Positions 54,501-62,769 of a stretch of 64,000 nt of DNA are shown in pieces. Origin of the DNA: Roseibium sp. HPY-6 (GTDB lineage Bacteria > Pseudomonadota > Alphaproteobacteria > Rhizobiales > Stappiaceae); the NCBI RefSeq assembly GCF_040530035.1, contig NZ_JBEWCD010000001.1, positions 1,116,001 to 1,180,000 of the forward strand, read 5' to 3'. Position numbers and translations under genes: made by a program. The notes beneath the pieces were generated by a model that was not told where the DNA came from, did not search any database, and was given only the letters and a program-made list of their open reading frames with translations. How positions within the stretch are numbered: the stretch's first letter is position 1; every line of letters begins with the position of its first letter.

Positions 54501-55288
54501 ATGGCGTTGTGTCGGCAAGCGACACGCTGCAGCTTCTCGTGGACGAAATCGACAAGGTTGACGACGGCCTCGTCAACGGCAGCCTGAACTTCGCGTTCAT
54601 CGACAATACATTCATCACCGACAATGCATCCGGCGGACAGCCTGGCGGAAACATCCGCACAGCCTTCCTCTATAACACGGATCGTGTTGACCTCGTTGAT
54701 GGTTCTGTCGAAGCTGTTGGCGATCAGAGCGAAGGCAGCCCGTTCGAAGGTGCCAGGCTTCCACTTGCAGCGACCTTCGACTTCAGCGGCGACCAGGTGA
54801 CCATCGTCAACAACCATCTGTCCTCCAAAGGCGGATCGGCACCAATCCTCGGTGTGGTGCAGCCTTTCGATGAGCGGCAGGAAGACGTCACCGTCAACGG
54901 CAGCCTGGACGAGCGTCAGGCACAGGCCGCAGCCGTAGCTGGTTTTGTTGACACGATCGCTGGTGAAGACCCGAACGCGAACATTGTCGTCCTTGGCGAC
55001 ATGAACGAGTTCGAGTTCATCTCTCCGATCGAGACGCTCGAAAACAGCGGGGGCGGTCTTGTAAACCTGTCGAACACCATTGACGAAGATGAAATCTACA
55101 GCTTCATCTTCCAGGGCAATTCGCAGGCGCTCGACCACATCCTCGTGAGCGAGCATCTGGCAGACAACGCTTCCTTCGACTTTGTCCACGTAAACTCCGA
55201 GTTCGCGGAGACCGATGAGCGCGCGAGCGATCATGATCCGCTGGTTGTTCAACTGGAACTGTTGGGTATCAGCGATGCAATTGTCTGA
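48572..55288 (+). CDS. Giant RTX / 5'-nucleotidase / choice-of-anchor I / extracellular nuclease fusion
   Basis: 2238 residues. ~125-200: RTX calcium repeats (GRGGDDLINGLDGNDKLFGG). ~249-950: metallophosphatase/5'-nucleotidase (LSSGDAIIPGLFF, ALGNHEFDLGTG, ILLSHMQQISIE, IKNGGGIRANIG). ~958-1456: choice-of-anchor I beta-propeller-like domain (VVAHEDGLLYVTNGANDRID). ~1457-1633: lamin-tail-like domain (VINEVLGSTTGPDSEYIELF). ~1649-2238: ExeM/NucH-type nuclease, with the EEP domain from ~1919 (IASYNVLNLDTND, IIGLQEVQDNSG, VVLGDMNEFEF, ASDHDPLVV). Probably exported by a type I system; the RTX block being N-terminal is unusual. It would take phosphate and nucleosides from extracellular DNA and nucleotides. 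No exporter gene adjoins. Confidence 0.88.
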   Translation: MSYHYGSDGSLIKANGKDEETSENQKALEEAIEKLNSNMSSYSSSQSLSQTSPFSETSSLFNELTSPEITRKKADYSSVAEGIYVRLDQDWGTALSNKSLGWIPLTQGIANDTVEHDDLDGIRKVTGTHFTDLIVGDGQNNVIKGRGGDDLINGLDGNDKLFGGKGNDKQFGGRGDDRAKGGKGDDFSDGGEGIDTLVFSGNLADYEIDLVAGTVRDLRNNKDGTDTYVNFEFLEFRDQSISAVAPSPEVFTLELLHFADQEANAATINNIDNLSGVLNALRAEDLGDDGVADNTLTLSSGDAIIPGLFFDASAAVFGSQGIADIQIQNELGVQAIALGNHEFDLGTGLLAGLIDGSAAGGFTGSEFVGTDLEGADFAGALFPYLSTNLDFSTDPNLAPLATAGGQDTATLQNVVTSSSISDVNGEKIAIIGATVPTIRSISSPGDDLGISPAWASGTPTDEELDALAAIIQAEVNQLLSDNPDLNKVILLSHMQQISIEQSLAARLENVDIIVAGGSNTRLFDDNDRIRDGDSDQGEYPQFITNAGGTTTAVVNTDGNYKYVGRLVVDFDADGNIIADSYDEDVSGAYATDDQGVADLNAEGLIDPEIDAITDAIQAQIVATESNVFGVSDVFLNGNRSGTFTPDDPDGVRTQETNLGNLTADANLAYANEIIAAEGLGEDVVISIKNGGGIRANIGQIVVPAGGTEAVRVANEEIVDGDGNVVKPEGGISQNDIATTLAFNNGLTLLDINKEEIKAFLEGAVSALPDGVSGGFPQISGLKFSFDETQTAQTYDQDGNIATPGERVINAGIFDNDGNLISAIVRDGQIVGDPAESFRIVTLNFLANAGDEILSSLSNPNRVDLIDLDADGADDEAFTGDATFAADGSEQDALAEYLFDNFNPEEGGSAFNEADTGPVDDERIQNLTFREDTVFEGIVFDDEEDLEAAIVAEFEGDSGDPDDPEGASEVVAHEDGLLYVTNGANDRIDIFDIASNTLANTIPLGGLDGYDGVQSVAVKNGLVAAAISRAPVEETNFGVTKLVEQPGFVAVFNASTLALITTVDVGNLPDMLTFNNDGTMLLVAGEGQFNEDSIDDGVAANPLGTIALIDVSDFSAHILDFTQFNGFEDAARAGGIRIQEGVDFAEDVEPEYIAVSADGTTAFVSLQENNAIAKVDLATKTIVDVFDLGVTDYSQIALDPLDDGNINIRTFDNLVGFRMPDAIATAEIGGQTYVLTANEGDSRDFDEDRVFDLAQDGLIDPTVQQQLIDSGQLDLSNEDFGLGRLEVSTLDGDTDGDGDIDVLHTFSSRSFSIFDDEGNLVFDSGSEFEEIIAEIAPERFNSDDGDDSENRSDAKGPEPEAIVTGVVDGSVYAFIGLERDSGIMIYNIDDPANASFVEYIPPLHVDNAGPNDVARHGPETIAFIPAEESTSGNAQIAVAYEISGTTIVYDITSSGETVQPLVINEVLGSTTGPDSEYIELFGTPGESLAGLSLIVVESDDQSSNGTIDRQFDFGEDAVIGENGFYLVANELAEATYSVDADDNIPDNFIENSSYTIALVETASITGSSVTGSEVVIDTVGVSDGEDESFFAFNAPVIGPDGSFLPAGVGRITDGVDTDTAADWSILDFNNNPEINTPTPGHDDNGGGGGAEEVAIYEIQGAGHTSAFEGQMVLTSGVVTAVDTNGFYMQDPDGDNDIATSDGIFVFTGSEPTVSVGDAVDVEATVSEFTPGGVSTRNLSITQLVTPVVTVTGTGDAVAATVIGQGGRVPPSEVIDDDAFGTIAGNGGFDPETDGIDFFESLEGMLVTAQDVVAVAGTNRFGEIFGVVDQGADATGISDRGTLNISPDDFNPEKVQIDFDSGILDFDFPDVNVGDQLGDVTGVVTYSFGNFEIAPTVDFTGQIVSAGLEEETTEITAAEDLLTIASYNVLNLDTNDADGDTDVANGRFTKIAQHIVNNLGTPDIIGLQEVQDNSGSADDGVVSASDTLQLLVDEIDKVDDGLVNGSLNFAFIDNTFITDNASGGQPGGNIRTAFLYNTDRVDLVDGSVEAVGDQSEGSPFEGARLPLAATFDFSGDQVTIVNNHLSSKGGSAPILGVVQPFDERQEDVTVNGSLDERQAQAAAVAGFVDTIAGEDPNANIVVLGDMNEFEFISPIETLENSGGGLVNLSNTIDEDEIYSFIFQGNSQALDHILVSEHLADNASFDFVHVNSEFAETDERASDHDPLVVQLELLGISDAIV

Positions 55289-55328
55289 TCGGCAGCTACT
55301 ACGCTGAGCCGGATCAGGAAACGAAGCA

Positions 55329-55359
55329 GGGAGAGCGGCTGGCCGCTCTCCCTTTTTTT
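55329..55359 (+). terminator. Rho-independent terminator
   Basis: GGGAGAGCGG-CTGG-CCGCTCTCCC followed by seven T. It ends the giant gene's transcript 40 bp after the stop. Confidence 0.92.
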
Positions 55360-55444
55360 ACCGCCTTGTAGCCTGAACACAACCAGTCCGGGCAATCAAT
55401 GCCGCTGCTTCAACTGATTGACGCCCCGGGTCTCTTTCGGCCTA

Positions 55445-56752
55445 ATGAACATGGCTCGTATGAATGTCGCCGTTGATTTGAAGGACACCTCTGCCATGGA
55501 CGCGATCCCGTTTGATTATGCCGGCTACGAACCCAAGGGGGACAAGAAGAACTCGGACTTTTTCGGCGAGTACCTTCCAAAGATCTATGCCCGCAGGCAG
55601 GAAACGGGCGTCAATGATCTCGTCGGTGAGATGAATGCCATCGTTATCCAGGTCGAGGCCGGCGATGGTGTTGCGACCATGGCCGAACTGCACTGCATGA
55701 CCCCCAATCGCTATCACTCGAGCTATGTTTCCAAAACACACAAGTTCCATGTGTTGCACAACAAGCCGGAGTTTCCGGCGCTCGTTTTGATGGAACCATT
55801 GTCTGACGGATACGAGGACTATATCAGGCGTCTGAACGTCCTCTATCCTCTGTCCCGGCCCAAGCCGAATACCCGCTACGTCGGCGAGATTTTCCAGTGT
55901 CCGGACACTTCCGCGCTTCGGGAGACTTTGGAAGCCCAGAGCATTCGATTTGAGTATGCGGGCGACACTGAGAACGAATTCTACACCTCTAACGGCATTC
56001 TGTTTTCGACCCCGTCCGACTTTACTGGAAACAGGATCGGCTACAGCGGTGCCGATTTCAATGATCCGCAAAGTCTGGCGCTGGGCGAACGTCTCGAACT
56101 GACAGACAGCGAAGACGCTCTGCTCAGGGAGGGAATTGCCTTTTCCGAGCAACACGGCCTCGATGAATTGATGCTCGGTTATGACCACATGGCAACGCGT
56201 ATTCTTGCAGGAGAACGCGAAGACGCCATTCTGGAGTTCCAGACGATGGTGCCCTATTATTTCTGGGGCGCCTACAATATCTCGGACATGAATTCTTCGA
56301 CGAACGTCAACCGGTGTCCGATCGTCAGCGATGACAAGAAATCACCTGCGAAGGTCTTCACTGCGAACAATACGCCCTCATTTGTCAATTCCTTCGAGAA
56401 CCTGCCGATGCCAACGGAAAACTTTGTTCGCAATTACGGGCGCCGGATGCATCATATGGCCGTTGAAATCCTGGATGGTGACCACGCATCCGGTCAGAAA
56501 AATGTCGACTATGTGGTTGGCATCCTGGGCGAACAGGGCATCCCGTTCCTGGCACATGTCGTTGGGGAGTGTAAGGATTCACCGGATCTGAAACAGATCT
56601 TTTCCAAGCATTCGCAGCACACGCTGCTGATCACTGAATATATCGAGCGCTGCAAGGCCTTTGACGGCTTCTTCACCAAGTCCAATGTCGCGGCGCTGAC
56701 CGAGGCCGCCGGCAAGGATGAGCGATACCAGCACGGCCATGTGTTCGACTAG
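55445..56752 (+). CDS. HPPD-like VOC-superfamily protein
   Basis: About 435 residues. The C-terminal third (RRMHHMAVEILDG, EQGIPFLAHVVGECKDSPDL, KQIFSKHSQHTLLITEYIER) follows the plan of 4-hydroxyphenylpyruvate dioxygenase, with candidate metal ligands His in HHMA and Glu in TEYIER. The N-terminal half is not clearly HPPD. The start is uncertain: ATGs at 55445, 55460 and 55496 and a TTG at 55418 are in frame. Substrate unknown. Confidence 0.6.
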   Translation: MNMARMNVAVDLKDTSAMDAIPFDYAGYEPKGDKKNSDFFGEYLPKIYARRQETGVNDLVGEMNAIVIQVEAGDGVATMAELHCMTPNRYHSSYVSKTHKFHVLHNKPEFPALVLMEPLSDGYEDYIRRLNVLYPLSRPKPNTRYVGEIFQCPDTSALRETLEAQSIRFEYAGDTENEFYTSNGILFSTPSDFTGNRIGYSGADFNDPQSLALGERLELTDSEDALLREGIAFSEQHGLDELMLGYDHMATRILAGEREDAILEFQTMVPYYFWGAYNISDMNSSTNVNRCPIVSDDKKSPAKVFTANNTPSFVNSFENLPMPTENFVRNYGRRMHHMAVEILDGDHASGQKNVDYVVGILGEQGIPFLAHVVGECKDSPDLKQIFSKHSQHTLLITEYIERCKAFDGFFTKSNVAALTEAAGKDERYQHGHVFD

Positions 56753-56776
56753 AGAGCACTTGTCCGTATCCGCCGC

Positions 56777-58192
56777 TCAATTGAGATCCTTGAGCAACCT
56801 TCCGTGCTTGCGGGTCTGCCGGATGACGTCGCCGAAAGTTGCGTAACCGCGGGATGACAGGATCGGGAGCATCTTGCAAAGCGCTTCAGCCGTGGCCTGC
56901 GCGTCCCCCAACGCCGTGTGCCGGTGCTCCGGGTCGATCTTGATGTCGAGACGTTTGCACAGGGCATCCAGCGAATGCTCCTCCGTATCGCCGAACAAAA
57001 CCGCTGACAGGAGGACCGTATCCAGCATCGGATGATCCCAATCCAGCCCGCAAATCCGGCCATGCCGGTTCAGGAAAGCCATGTCGAAAGGTGCATTGTG
57101 AGCAACCATGACACAATCGCGGGCAAACCCGTGAAACCGCGTCACGGCCTCACCTGCATACGGTGCATCGGCAACCATCTCGTCCGAAATCTTATGCACC
57201 TTCGTGGAAGCAGGCGGTATGGGACGTCCCGGATTTACGAGCTGATCCACCCGCTCGCCCGCCACGATTCTGCCCTTGACGACCCGAACCGCCCCGATCT
57301 GGACGATTTCATCCTTGTTCGGCATCAAACCGGTCGTCTCAGTATCGAACACAACGAACCTCAGGTCCTCAAGCGGCGTGTCCTCGATTGCGTGTTCTGC
57401 ATCCTGTTCGGTGAGATCGAAGTCATAAATTAGCGGTCGTTCGGCATCTGGCGCAATATGCGCCTTGGTGCCGTCTACGAGGATCATGTAGCCGGGCACC
57501 TGCTTCAGCTTTTTGACGCGCAGTTCAAAGCGCAGGTTGCCCTGACTGCATTGCACTTTTGCCAGCACTTCGGATTTCGTCGCCGAAAGCTGCTCTGCCG
57601 CCGCACGTAGCTCGGCCTCGTTGAAATATTCAAAGACAGATGCACTGAGGCGCGGGACATGAACCTGGCCAAGAACGTCTGCGGCCTGGCCGTCGTAGAG
57701 CATGATCCTGTGGTTGGGACTGACAAGGATGATGGCGACAGGGATCTCGGTCAAAAGCATTGCCAGATGCGCTTTTTCCGCCATCAGCCGCGCCGTCTCG
57801 GTCGCGACAGCATCATCTGTCTGTGTCGAAACCTTCGTAAGTTTCCCGGTCACGGCCTCAACGGCAGGCCCAAGGTCACCAAGGAAGCGTGCGTCATGCA
57901 GATCAACCAGTGCATCGACACCGGCATGGGCACGCGTTCTTATGGTCGCAGCAAGGCGTTCGATCGGTTTGGCAACGTTTTCATCAAAGAGGAACCAGAC
58001 CTGAGTGGTAACCGCAAGGATCGCAAATCCGGACAAGACCGCGGAGATTAGAAAGGCCGATCCTTCATTCCCGTCCTCCAGCCGGCTCAGCGCAAAAAAG
58101 TGCGATACCGCCACCAATCCGGCACAAAGCGTGGCAGACCCGAAGAACATCAAAAACGTACGCAGACGCAGACTGAGTGACATCAACATCAT
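56777..58192 (-). CDS. DEDDh 3'-5' exonuclease with membrane and PAS-like N-terminus
   Basis: About 471 residues from the ATG at 58192, which overlaps the preceding stop (ATGA). Two N-terminal membrane helices (TFLMFFGSATLCAGLVAVSH, FLISAVLSGFAILAVTTQVW), a HAMP/PAS-like region (AHLAMLLTEIPVAIILVSPN), then a DnaQ-like exonuclease: VVFDTETTGLMPN, MVAHNAPFDMAFL, HTALGDAQATAEAL. It is a membrane-tethered, sensor-like exonuclease found beside ActP/DUF294 genes in many proteobacteria. Confidence 0.88.
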   Translation of the reverse strand: MMLMSLSLRLRTFLMFFGSATLCAGLVAVSHFFALSRLEDGNEGSAFLISAVLSGFAILAVTTQVWFLFDENVAKPIERLAATIRTRAHAGVDALVDLHDARFLGDLGPAVEAVTGKLTKVSTQTDDAVATETARLMAEKAHLAMLLTEIPVAIILVSPNHRIMLYDGQAADVLGQVHVPRLSASVFEYFNEAELRAAAEQLSATKSEVLAKVQCSQGNLRFELRVKKLKQVPGYMILVDGTKAHIAPDAERPLIYDFDLTEQDAEHAIEDTPLEDLRFVVFDTETTGLMPNKDEIVQIGAVRVVKGRIVAGERVDQLVNPGRPIPPASTKVHKISDEMVADAPYAGEAVTRFHGFARDCVMVAHNAPFDMAFLNRHGRICGLDWDHPMLDTVLLSAVLFGDTEEHSLDALCKRLDIKIDPEHRHTALGDAQATAEALCKMLPILSSRGYATFGDVIRQTRKHGRLLKDLN

Positions 58193-58710
58193 TCCACTCC
58201 GCAAATGGTTGAAACGATCGGATCACCGGATGGGACCTTGACCCACTCAGCGCCCGTCACAGCGCCATCACTTTCAAAGGAAATCCCGTCGGTGAGCGCG
58301 GCGCGCCGGTTACCGGCACAATCGGCAATGACATTTATCTTGCTCACAGGAGACCAGCGGCCAAAGAAGTAGGTTTCGCCCAGTTTTTCATCCGGGCGGT
58401 CCGGGTGCGAGCGAATGGATCGCACATCGACCGCCACAAATCGCTCCACAAACGGCTCCACATAGGTCCATGGCCTGTAGATCGCTGTGTTTTCAATTGT
58501 CTGAGCGACGACAATCCCATCAGGCAGGGCATCTTTCGTCCGCGAGAACCACCCATACTCGTTGGCGATAGTTGTGGCGATCATCGCAACACCGGCCGCA
58601 ACAGGTGCGAACCAGCGCGGCAGACGTCCTCCGAGAAATCTGTTGATCAGCATCACGACACCTGCTGCCGCAATACCGGCGACAAAAGCCGCGATCAACT
58701 CGACAAACAT
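58189..58710 (-). CDS. Membrane-anchored hypothetical protein
   Basis: 173 residues with two N-terminal hydrophobic segments (LIAAFVAGIAAAGVVMLINR, WFAPVAAGVAMIATTIANEY) and a soluble domain (IYRPWTYVEPFVERFVAVDV). Translationally coupled to the exonuclease gene by ATGA. Not recognised by name, but its position is conserved-looking within the acetate-symporter cluster. Confidence 0.75.
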   Translation of the reverse strand: MFVELIAAFVAGIAAAGVVMLINRFLGGRLPRWFAPVAAGVAMIATTIANEYGWFSRTKDALPDGIVVAQTIENTAIYRPWTYVEPFVERFVAVDVRSIRSHPDRPDEKLGETYFFGRWSPVSKINVIADCAGNRRAALTDGISFESDGAVTGAEWVKVPSGDPIVSTICGVE

Positions 58711-58768
58711 GTCTTCCTCCCACCAAAGCTCCGGTCTTTATTCCCCGGTTTGCTTTTGAAATTTCCAG

Positions 58769-60598
58769 CTACCCCAGCATGCCCCGTCCGTGTCCGATAG
58801 ATGACTGCATTGTCTTGACCACAACAAACGCATCCCGCAAATGACTTCGCTCAAAATCCGATAGGGTTGACGGTTGCAGGAAATTATCCGGCCTTTGCCC
58901 CAGCTTGATCAGGCCGGCCTGATGCAGCAGCCTGGTCTCGGCAATCAGATCATAGGCATCAAGCAGATCGCTGCCGCCGGACTGGCTGAGCCGGCCATTC
59001 GCGCGCGCTTCAAGAAGGCGCATTTTTGTATTCACGCCCGTAATCTGGCCCTGCAACGCATAAATTCGGGCCAGATCGACAATAGGCACCACCCCGTTGA
59101 GCTTCATATCAACCGAGTTCTTGTGCTCTCCGGATCGTATCGTCGCCAGTCCCCTGAGCAGGTTCAACGGCGGATTGTGTTTCAGCGAGTTGCTGACCAT
59201 GTGAGCGACGAATATCGAATTCGCGGCAGCCGCTTTCAGCGTTCCCTCCTGCATTGAGGCATAGAGTTGAGCATGCCCCCCGATCGGGCGGAGATCGAAC
59301 ATCACGGAGCTCAGCATCTGGGCTTCCGGGTCAGGCTTTTCTATCCAGCCGCGAAAGTATTCCTCCCAAACATGAACCGGCTGGCACCAGCGCGGGTTCG
59401 TCGCCATCATGTCACCCGGGCAAAAGACGTATCCGCACGTGTTCAGGCCCGCGCAAACGAAGGCGGCCAGATCCGCAAAATACCCGTCCCTGTCCTGCGC
59501 GCTCACCCTATCATCAAGAAAAAGGCAATTGTCCTGATCGCTCACGCCGGTCTGTTCCTGGCGCCCCTGCGAGCCGCAAGCAAGCCACAGATAAGGTACA
59601 GGCGGCGGCCCGAGCTTCTCCTCTGCCAGGCTCAGAAGGCGTCGCGTCGCAGTATCGGCGATATCGGTAATGAGGCGTGTCACCACTTCGTGCGGGCTGC
59701 CCGCCGCAACCAATTGCAGGAGGAGCTGCGGGATATGAGCGGTTACCGCCGCCATTTCTTCAGCGGTTTTCGCGCGTGTGATCTGCCCCACCATATCTGC
59801 GGAGCTGACCGCCTGAAAACGCGTCAGGTCCGTCTGGGTCACCATCCCGACAAGACGCTTACCGTCAACGATTGGCACATGACCGATCCGCTTTTCCATC
59901 ATCAAATGGAGGACATCCGTTCCTATGGCCGACCGCGGCAGCGTCAAAGGTGCGCTTGTCATGATTTCCGAAACAGGAGTTGCAACGGACCGTCCTTCGG
60001 CCAGAACTTTCCCTGCTAGATCCCGTGTGGTCGCAATTCCAAGAAGTGTTTCGTCCGGCCCCGACACGCACAGGGACGAAATATGTTTGTCCCGCATGAC
60101 TCTTGCCGCTTCCTGTACCGTTGTCTCGGGACGGCAGGTAATCGGATTTCTCGCCATGAGGGTCTCAGCGCTGCTGGTCGCCAGATCCCGGCCGCGCGTC
60201 CCCGATTTGCGGGCCCGTTCAAAGAACCTGGAAAATGCCTGATGTTCGTCAATCAACTTGCGGAAATCAGCCGGAGGCAGCACAAGAAGAATAGAAGCTT
60301 CATCTGCCTGGGCTGAAGTGGCAGCAGTCCCGTCTTTCATCAGACCCCGCTCGCCGAACGTGTTTCGGTGAACGAGATGGCTGACGACAACACTGTTCTC
60401 GTCCCGGATCTTGACCGATCCCTCATATACAACGAACAGGCCCGGCAGTCGTTCTCCGAACTTGTATATGTCGGCTCCGGCTTCGACCTTCCGGATTTCG
60501 AAACAGGTGGCAAGCCTTTGCTGGACCTCATGAGACAACGCGTCATAAGGGTGCAAAGACTTCAGAAATTTCAAAACCTGGTCAATGCTCAAGGACAT
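58769..60598 (-). CDS. cNMP-binding / CBS / DUF294 nucleotidyltransferase-like protein
   Basis: 609 residues. Cyclic-nucleotide-binding domain ~10-130 (GLFVVYEGSVKIRDENSVVV), two CBS domains ~155-270 (MRDKHISSLCVSGPDETLLG, MMEKRIGHVPIVDGKRLVGM), then DUF294 with the GlnD-like signature ACGSQGRQEQTGVSDQDN and its C-terminal domain. A signalling protein usually paired with SSS-family symporters; it likely modulates the transporter next to it. Confidence 0.92.
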   Translation of the reverse strand: MSLSIDQVLKFLKSLHPYDALSHEVQQRLATCFEIRKVEAGADIYKFGERLPGLFVVYEGSVKIRDENSVVVSHLVHRNTFGERGLMKDGTAATSAQADEASILLVLPPADFRKLIDEHQAFSRFFERARKSGTRGRDLATSSAETLMARNPITCRPETTVQEAARVMRDKHISSLCVSGPDETLLGIATTRDLAGKVLAEGRSVATPVSEIMTSAPLTLPRSAIGTDVLHLMMEKRIGHVPIVDGKRLVGMVTQTDLTRFQAVSSADMVGQITRAKTAEEMAAVTAHIPQLLLQLVAAGSPHEVVTRLITDIADTATRRLLSLAEEKLGPPPVPYLWLACGSQGRQEQTGVSDQDNCLFLDDRVSAQDRDGYFADLAAFVCAGLNTCGYVFCPGDMMATNPRWCQPVHVWEEYFRGWIEKPDPEAQMLSSVMFDLRPIGGHAQLYASMQEGTLKAAAANSIFVAHMVSNSLKHNPPLNLLRGLATIRSGEHKNSVDMKLNGVVPIVDLARIYALQGQITGVNTKMRLLEARANGRLSQSGGSDLLDAYDLIAETRLLHQAGLIKLGQRPDNFLQPSTLSDFERSHLRDAFVVVKTMQSSIGHGRGMLG

Positions 60599-60706
60599 TC
60601 AGGCAGCCTCGAATTGAACGGAAAATCCTGTCCGGATCAAAGCCACCCGGACAGGAAATTATCATAGGCGGTGCGGACGGCTGGAGGCCAGCCGCCCATA
60701 CGCGTA

Positions 60707-62494
60707 TCAGTGGTCCTGCGCGACGCCGGCGCCGCGAGGGATGCGCACGCTTTCCACCAGCTCCTTGATTGCCTGAGGCGTCTCCTTGGTCATGCCGGAA
60801 ACAATGTAGGCAATCGTGAAGTTGACGGCGGCACCGATGGCGCCGAACGATGTCGACTTGATGGGGCCAAGCAGAGGATCTGCATCCGTGAACGTGTTGG
60901 TTCCCGGAATGAAGAACCAGCCCTTGTGCAGGAAGATGTAGACAAGGGTCACGATCAGGCCTGCCAGCATGCCGGCCACGGCACCGGTGTTGTTGATGCG
61001 CGTGGAGAAGATCCCCATCATCAGCGCCGGGAAGATCGAGGCCGCTGCGAGCCCGAACGCAAGTGCCACCGTTTGTGCTGCAAACCCGGGTGGATTGAGC
61101 CCCAGATAGGTTGCCACGACAATCGCAACCGCCATCGCGACACGCGCCGAGAGGAGTTCGCCCTTCTCCGATATTTGCGGATTGAAAGCCCCCTTGATCA
61201 GGTCATGACTGACCGCCGATGAAATCGCGAGGAGCAGACCCGCCGCCGTCGAGAGCGCTGCGGCAAGACCGCCGGCTGCGACCAGGCCGATGACCCAGCT
61301 CGGCAGGTTTGCAATCTCCGGATTCGCCAGGACGAGAATATCGCGGTTGAACTTCGTCAGTTCGTTGCCGACCCAGCCCTTTTCTTCCGCGACAGCCTGC
61401 AGCTCCGCATTCTGATCGTTGTAGTACTGGATCTTGCCGTCGCCGTTTTTGTCTTCCCAATCAAGAAGACCGGTTTTCTGCCAGGTATCCATCCAGTCGT
61501 ATTTCGGATCTTCGGCGATCGTCTCCACAGCAACGGCACCACCATTGATGCCGCCGTTCGGCCACATCATTTCCGTGATGTTGAGCCGCGCCATAGCGCC
61601 AACGGCGGGAGCCGTGAGGTAAAGCAAGGCGATGAAGACCAGGGTCCAGCCTGCGGACCAGCGGGCATCGGACACTTTCGGAACCGTGAAGAAGCGCATG
61701 ATCACGTGCGGCAGACCTGCGGTACCGATCATCAGCGAGAGCGTGAACAGAACCATGTTCAGCGTGTTGGAATGGTGGGCTGTGTAGGAGTTGAAGCCGA
61801 GTTCCGTGACCACCTGATCCAGCTTGGTCAGAAGCGGCACACCGCTGGCAACATCGTTGCCGAAGAGACCCAGGCCGGGGATCGGGTTGCCGGTCAGCTG
61901 GAGCGAGATGAAGATTGCCGGGATCGTATAGGCGGTGATGAGCACCACATATTGCGCAACCTGCGTATAGGTCACACCTTTCATGCCGCCGAAAACGGCG
62001 TAGGCGAAAACGACACAGGCACCGATCAGGAGACCGGTCGTATTATCGACTTCCAGGAAGCGTCCGAAGGCGACGCCCACTCCGGTCATCTGACCGATCA
62101 CGTAGGTTGTCGAGGCCACGATCAGGCAGACCACGGCAACGATGCGGGCGGTCTGGCTGTAGAACCGGTCGCCGATGAATTCGGAGACGGTGAACTTGCC
62201 GAATTTACGCAGGTAAGGCGCAAGCAACAGCGCCAGCAACACGTAGCCACCGGTCCAGCCCATCAGAAATGAGCTGTTGTCATAGCCCGTAAAGGCAATC
62301 AGGCCTGCCATGGAAATGAAAGATGCCGCCGACATCCAGTCCGCGGCCGTCGCCATTCCGTTTGTGACCGGGTGCACCCCGCGTCCAGCTGCGTAAAACT
62401 CAGATGTCGAGCCGGCCCGGGCCCAGACTGCGATGCCGATGTAGAGTGCAAACGAGCCCCCCACGAACAGCAGATTGATAGTGAACTGATCCAT
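60707..62494 (-). CDS. Sodium:solute symporter, ActP/acetate type
   Basis: 595 residues, about 13 membrane helices. AAGRGVHPVTNGMATAADWM, SAASFISMAGLIAFTGYDNS, SEFIGDRFYSQTARIVAVV fit the VC_2705/ActP-like SSS group. A hydrophilic insert ~330-400 (DWEDKNGDGKIQYYNDQNAE) resembles an EF-hand-like DxNxDG loop, a known variant of this group. It forms a pair with the DUF4212 protein. Confidence 0.92.
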   Translation of the reverse strand: MDQFTINLLFVGGSFALYIGIAVWARAGSTSEFYAAGRGVHPVTNGMATAADWMSAASFISMAGLIAFTGYDNSSFLMGWTGGYVLLALLLAPYLRKFGKFTVSEFIGDRFYSQTARIVAVVCLIVASTTYVIGQMTGVGVAFGRFLEVDNTTGLLIGACVVFAYAVFGGMKGVTYTQVAQYVVLITAYTIPAIFISLQLTGNPIPGLGLFGNDVASGVPLLTKLDQVVTELGFNSYTAHHSNTLNMVLFTLSLMIGTAGLPHVIMRFFTVPKVSDARWSAGWTLVFIALLYLTAPAVGAMARLNITEMMWPNGGINGGAVAVETIAEDPKYDWMDTWQKTGLLDWEDKNGDGKIQYYNDQNAELQAVAEEKGWVGNELTKFNRDILVLANPEIANLPSWVIGLVAAGGLAAALSTAAGLLLAISSAVSHDLIKGAFNPQISEKGELLSARVAMAVAIVVATYLGLNPPGFAAQTVALAFGLAAASIFPALMMGIFSTRINNTGAVAGMLAGLIVTLVYIFLHKGWFFIPGTNTFTDADPLLGPIKSTSFGAIGAAVNFTIAYIVSGMTKETPQAIKELVESVRIPRGAGVAQDH

Positions 62495-62508
62495 CTTGCC
62501 GGGTGCCC

Positions 62509-62769
62509 CTATTCTTCGTCGACGCCGTGTTCACGGTCGACCTTGTTCATCCAGAATGCGTAGAAGAAGATGATTGCAAGAAAGACCAGGATCGAACCTT
62601 GCTGCGCGAACCAGAACCCGAGATCGGTGCCTCCGACCGTGATTCCGCTCAAGAGCGGGCGCAGCAGGATGCCGAACCCGAACGACACCAGCGCCCAGAT
62701 CACGAGGCTGATCGATATGATCCGCATGTTTGCAGACCAGTATCCGTTGTTGGATGAATTTTCGGACAT
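62509..62769 (-). CDS. DUF4212 small subunit of sodium:solute symporter
   Basis: 86 residues from the ATG at 62769 behind GGAGGAGAC. Two membrane helices (RIISISLVIWALVSFGFGIL, FAQQGSILVFLAIIFFYAFW) and the VDREHGVDEE tail typical of DUF4212. It starts the operon 15 bp before the symporter gene. Confidence 0.93.
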   Translation of the reverse strand: MSENSSNNGYWSANMRIISISLVIWALVSFGFGILLRPLLSGITVGGTDLGFWFAQQGSILVFLAIIFFYAFWMNKVDREHGVDEE

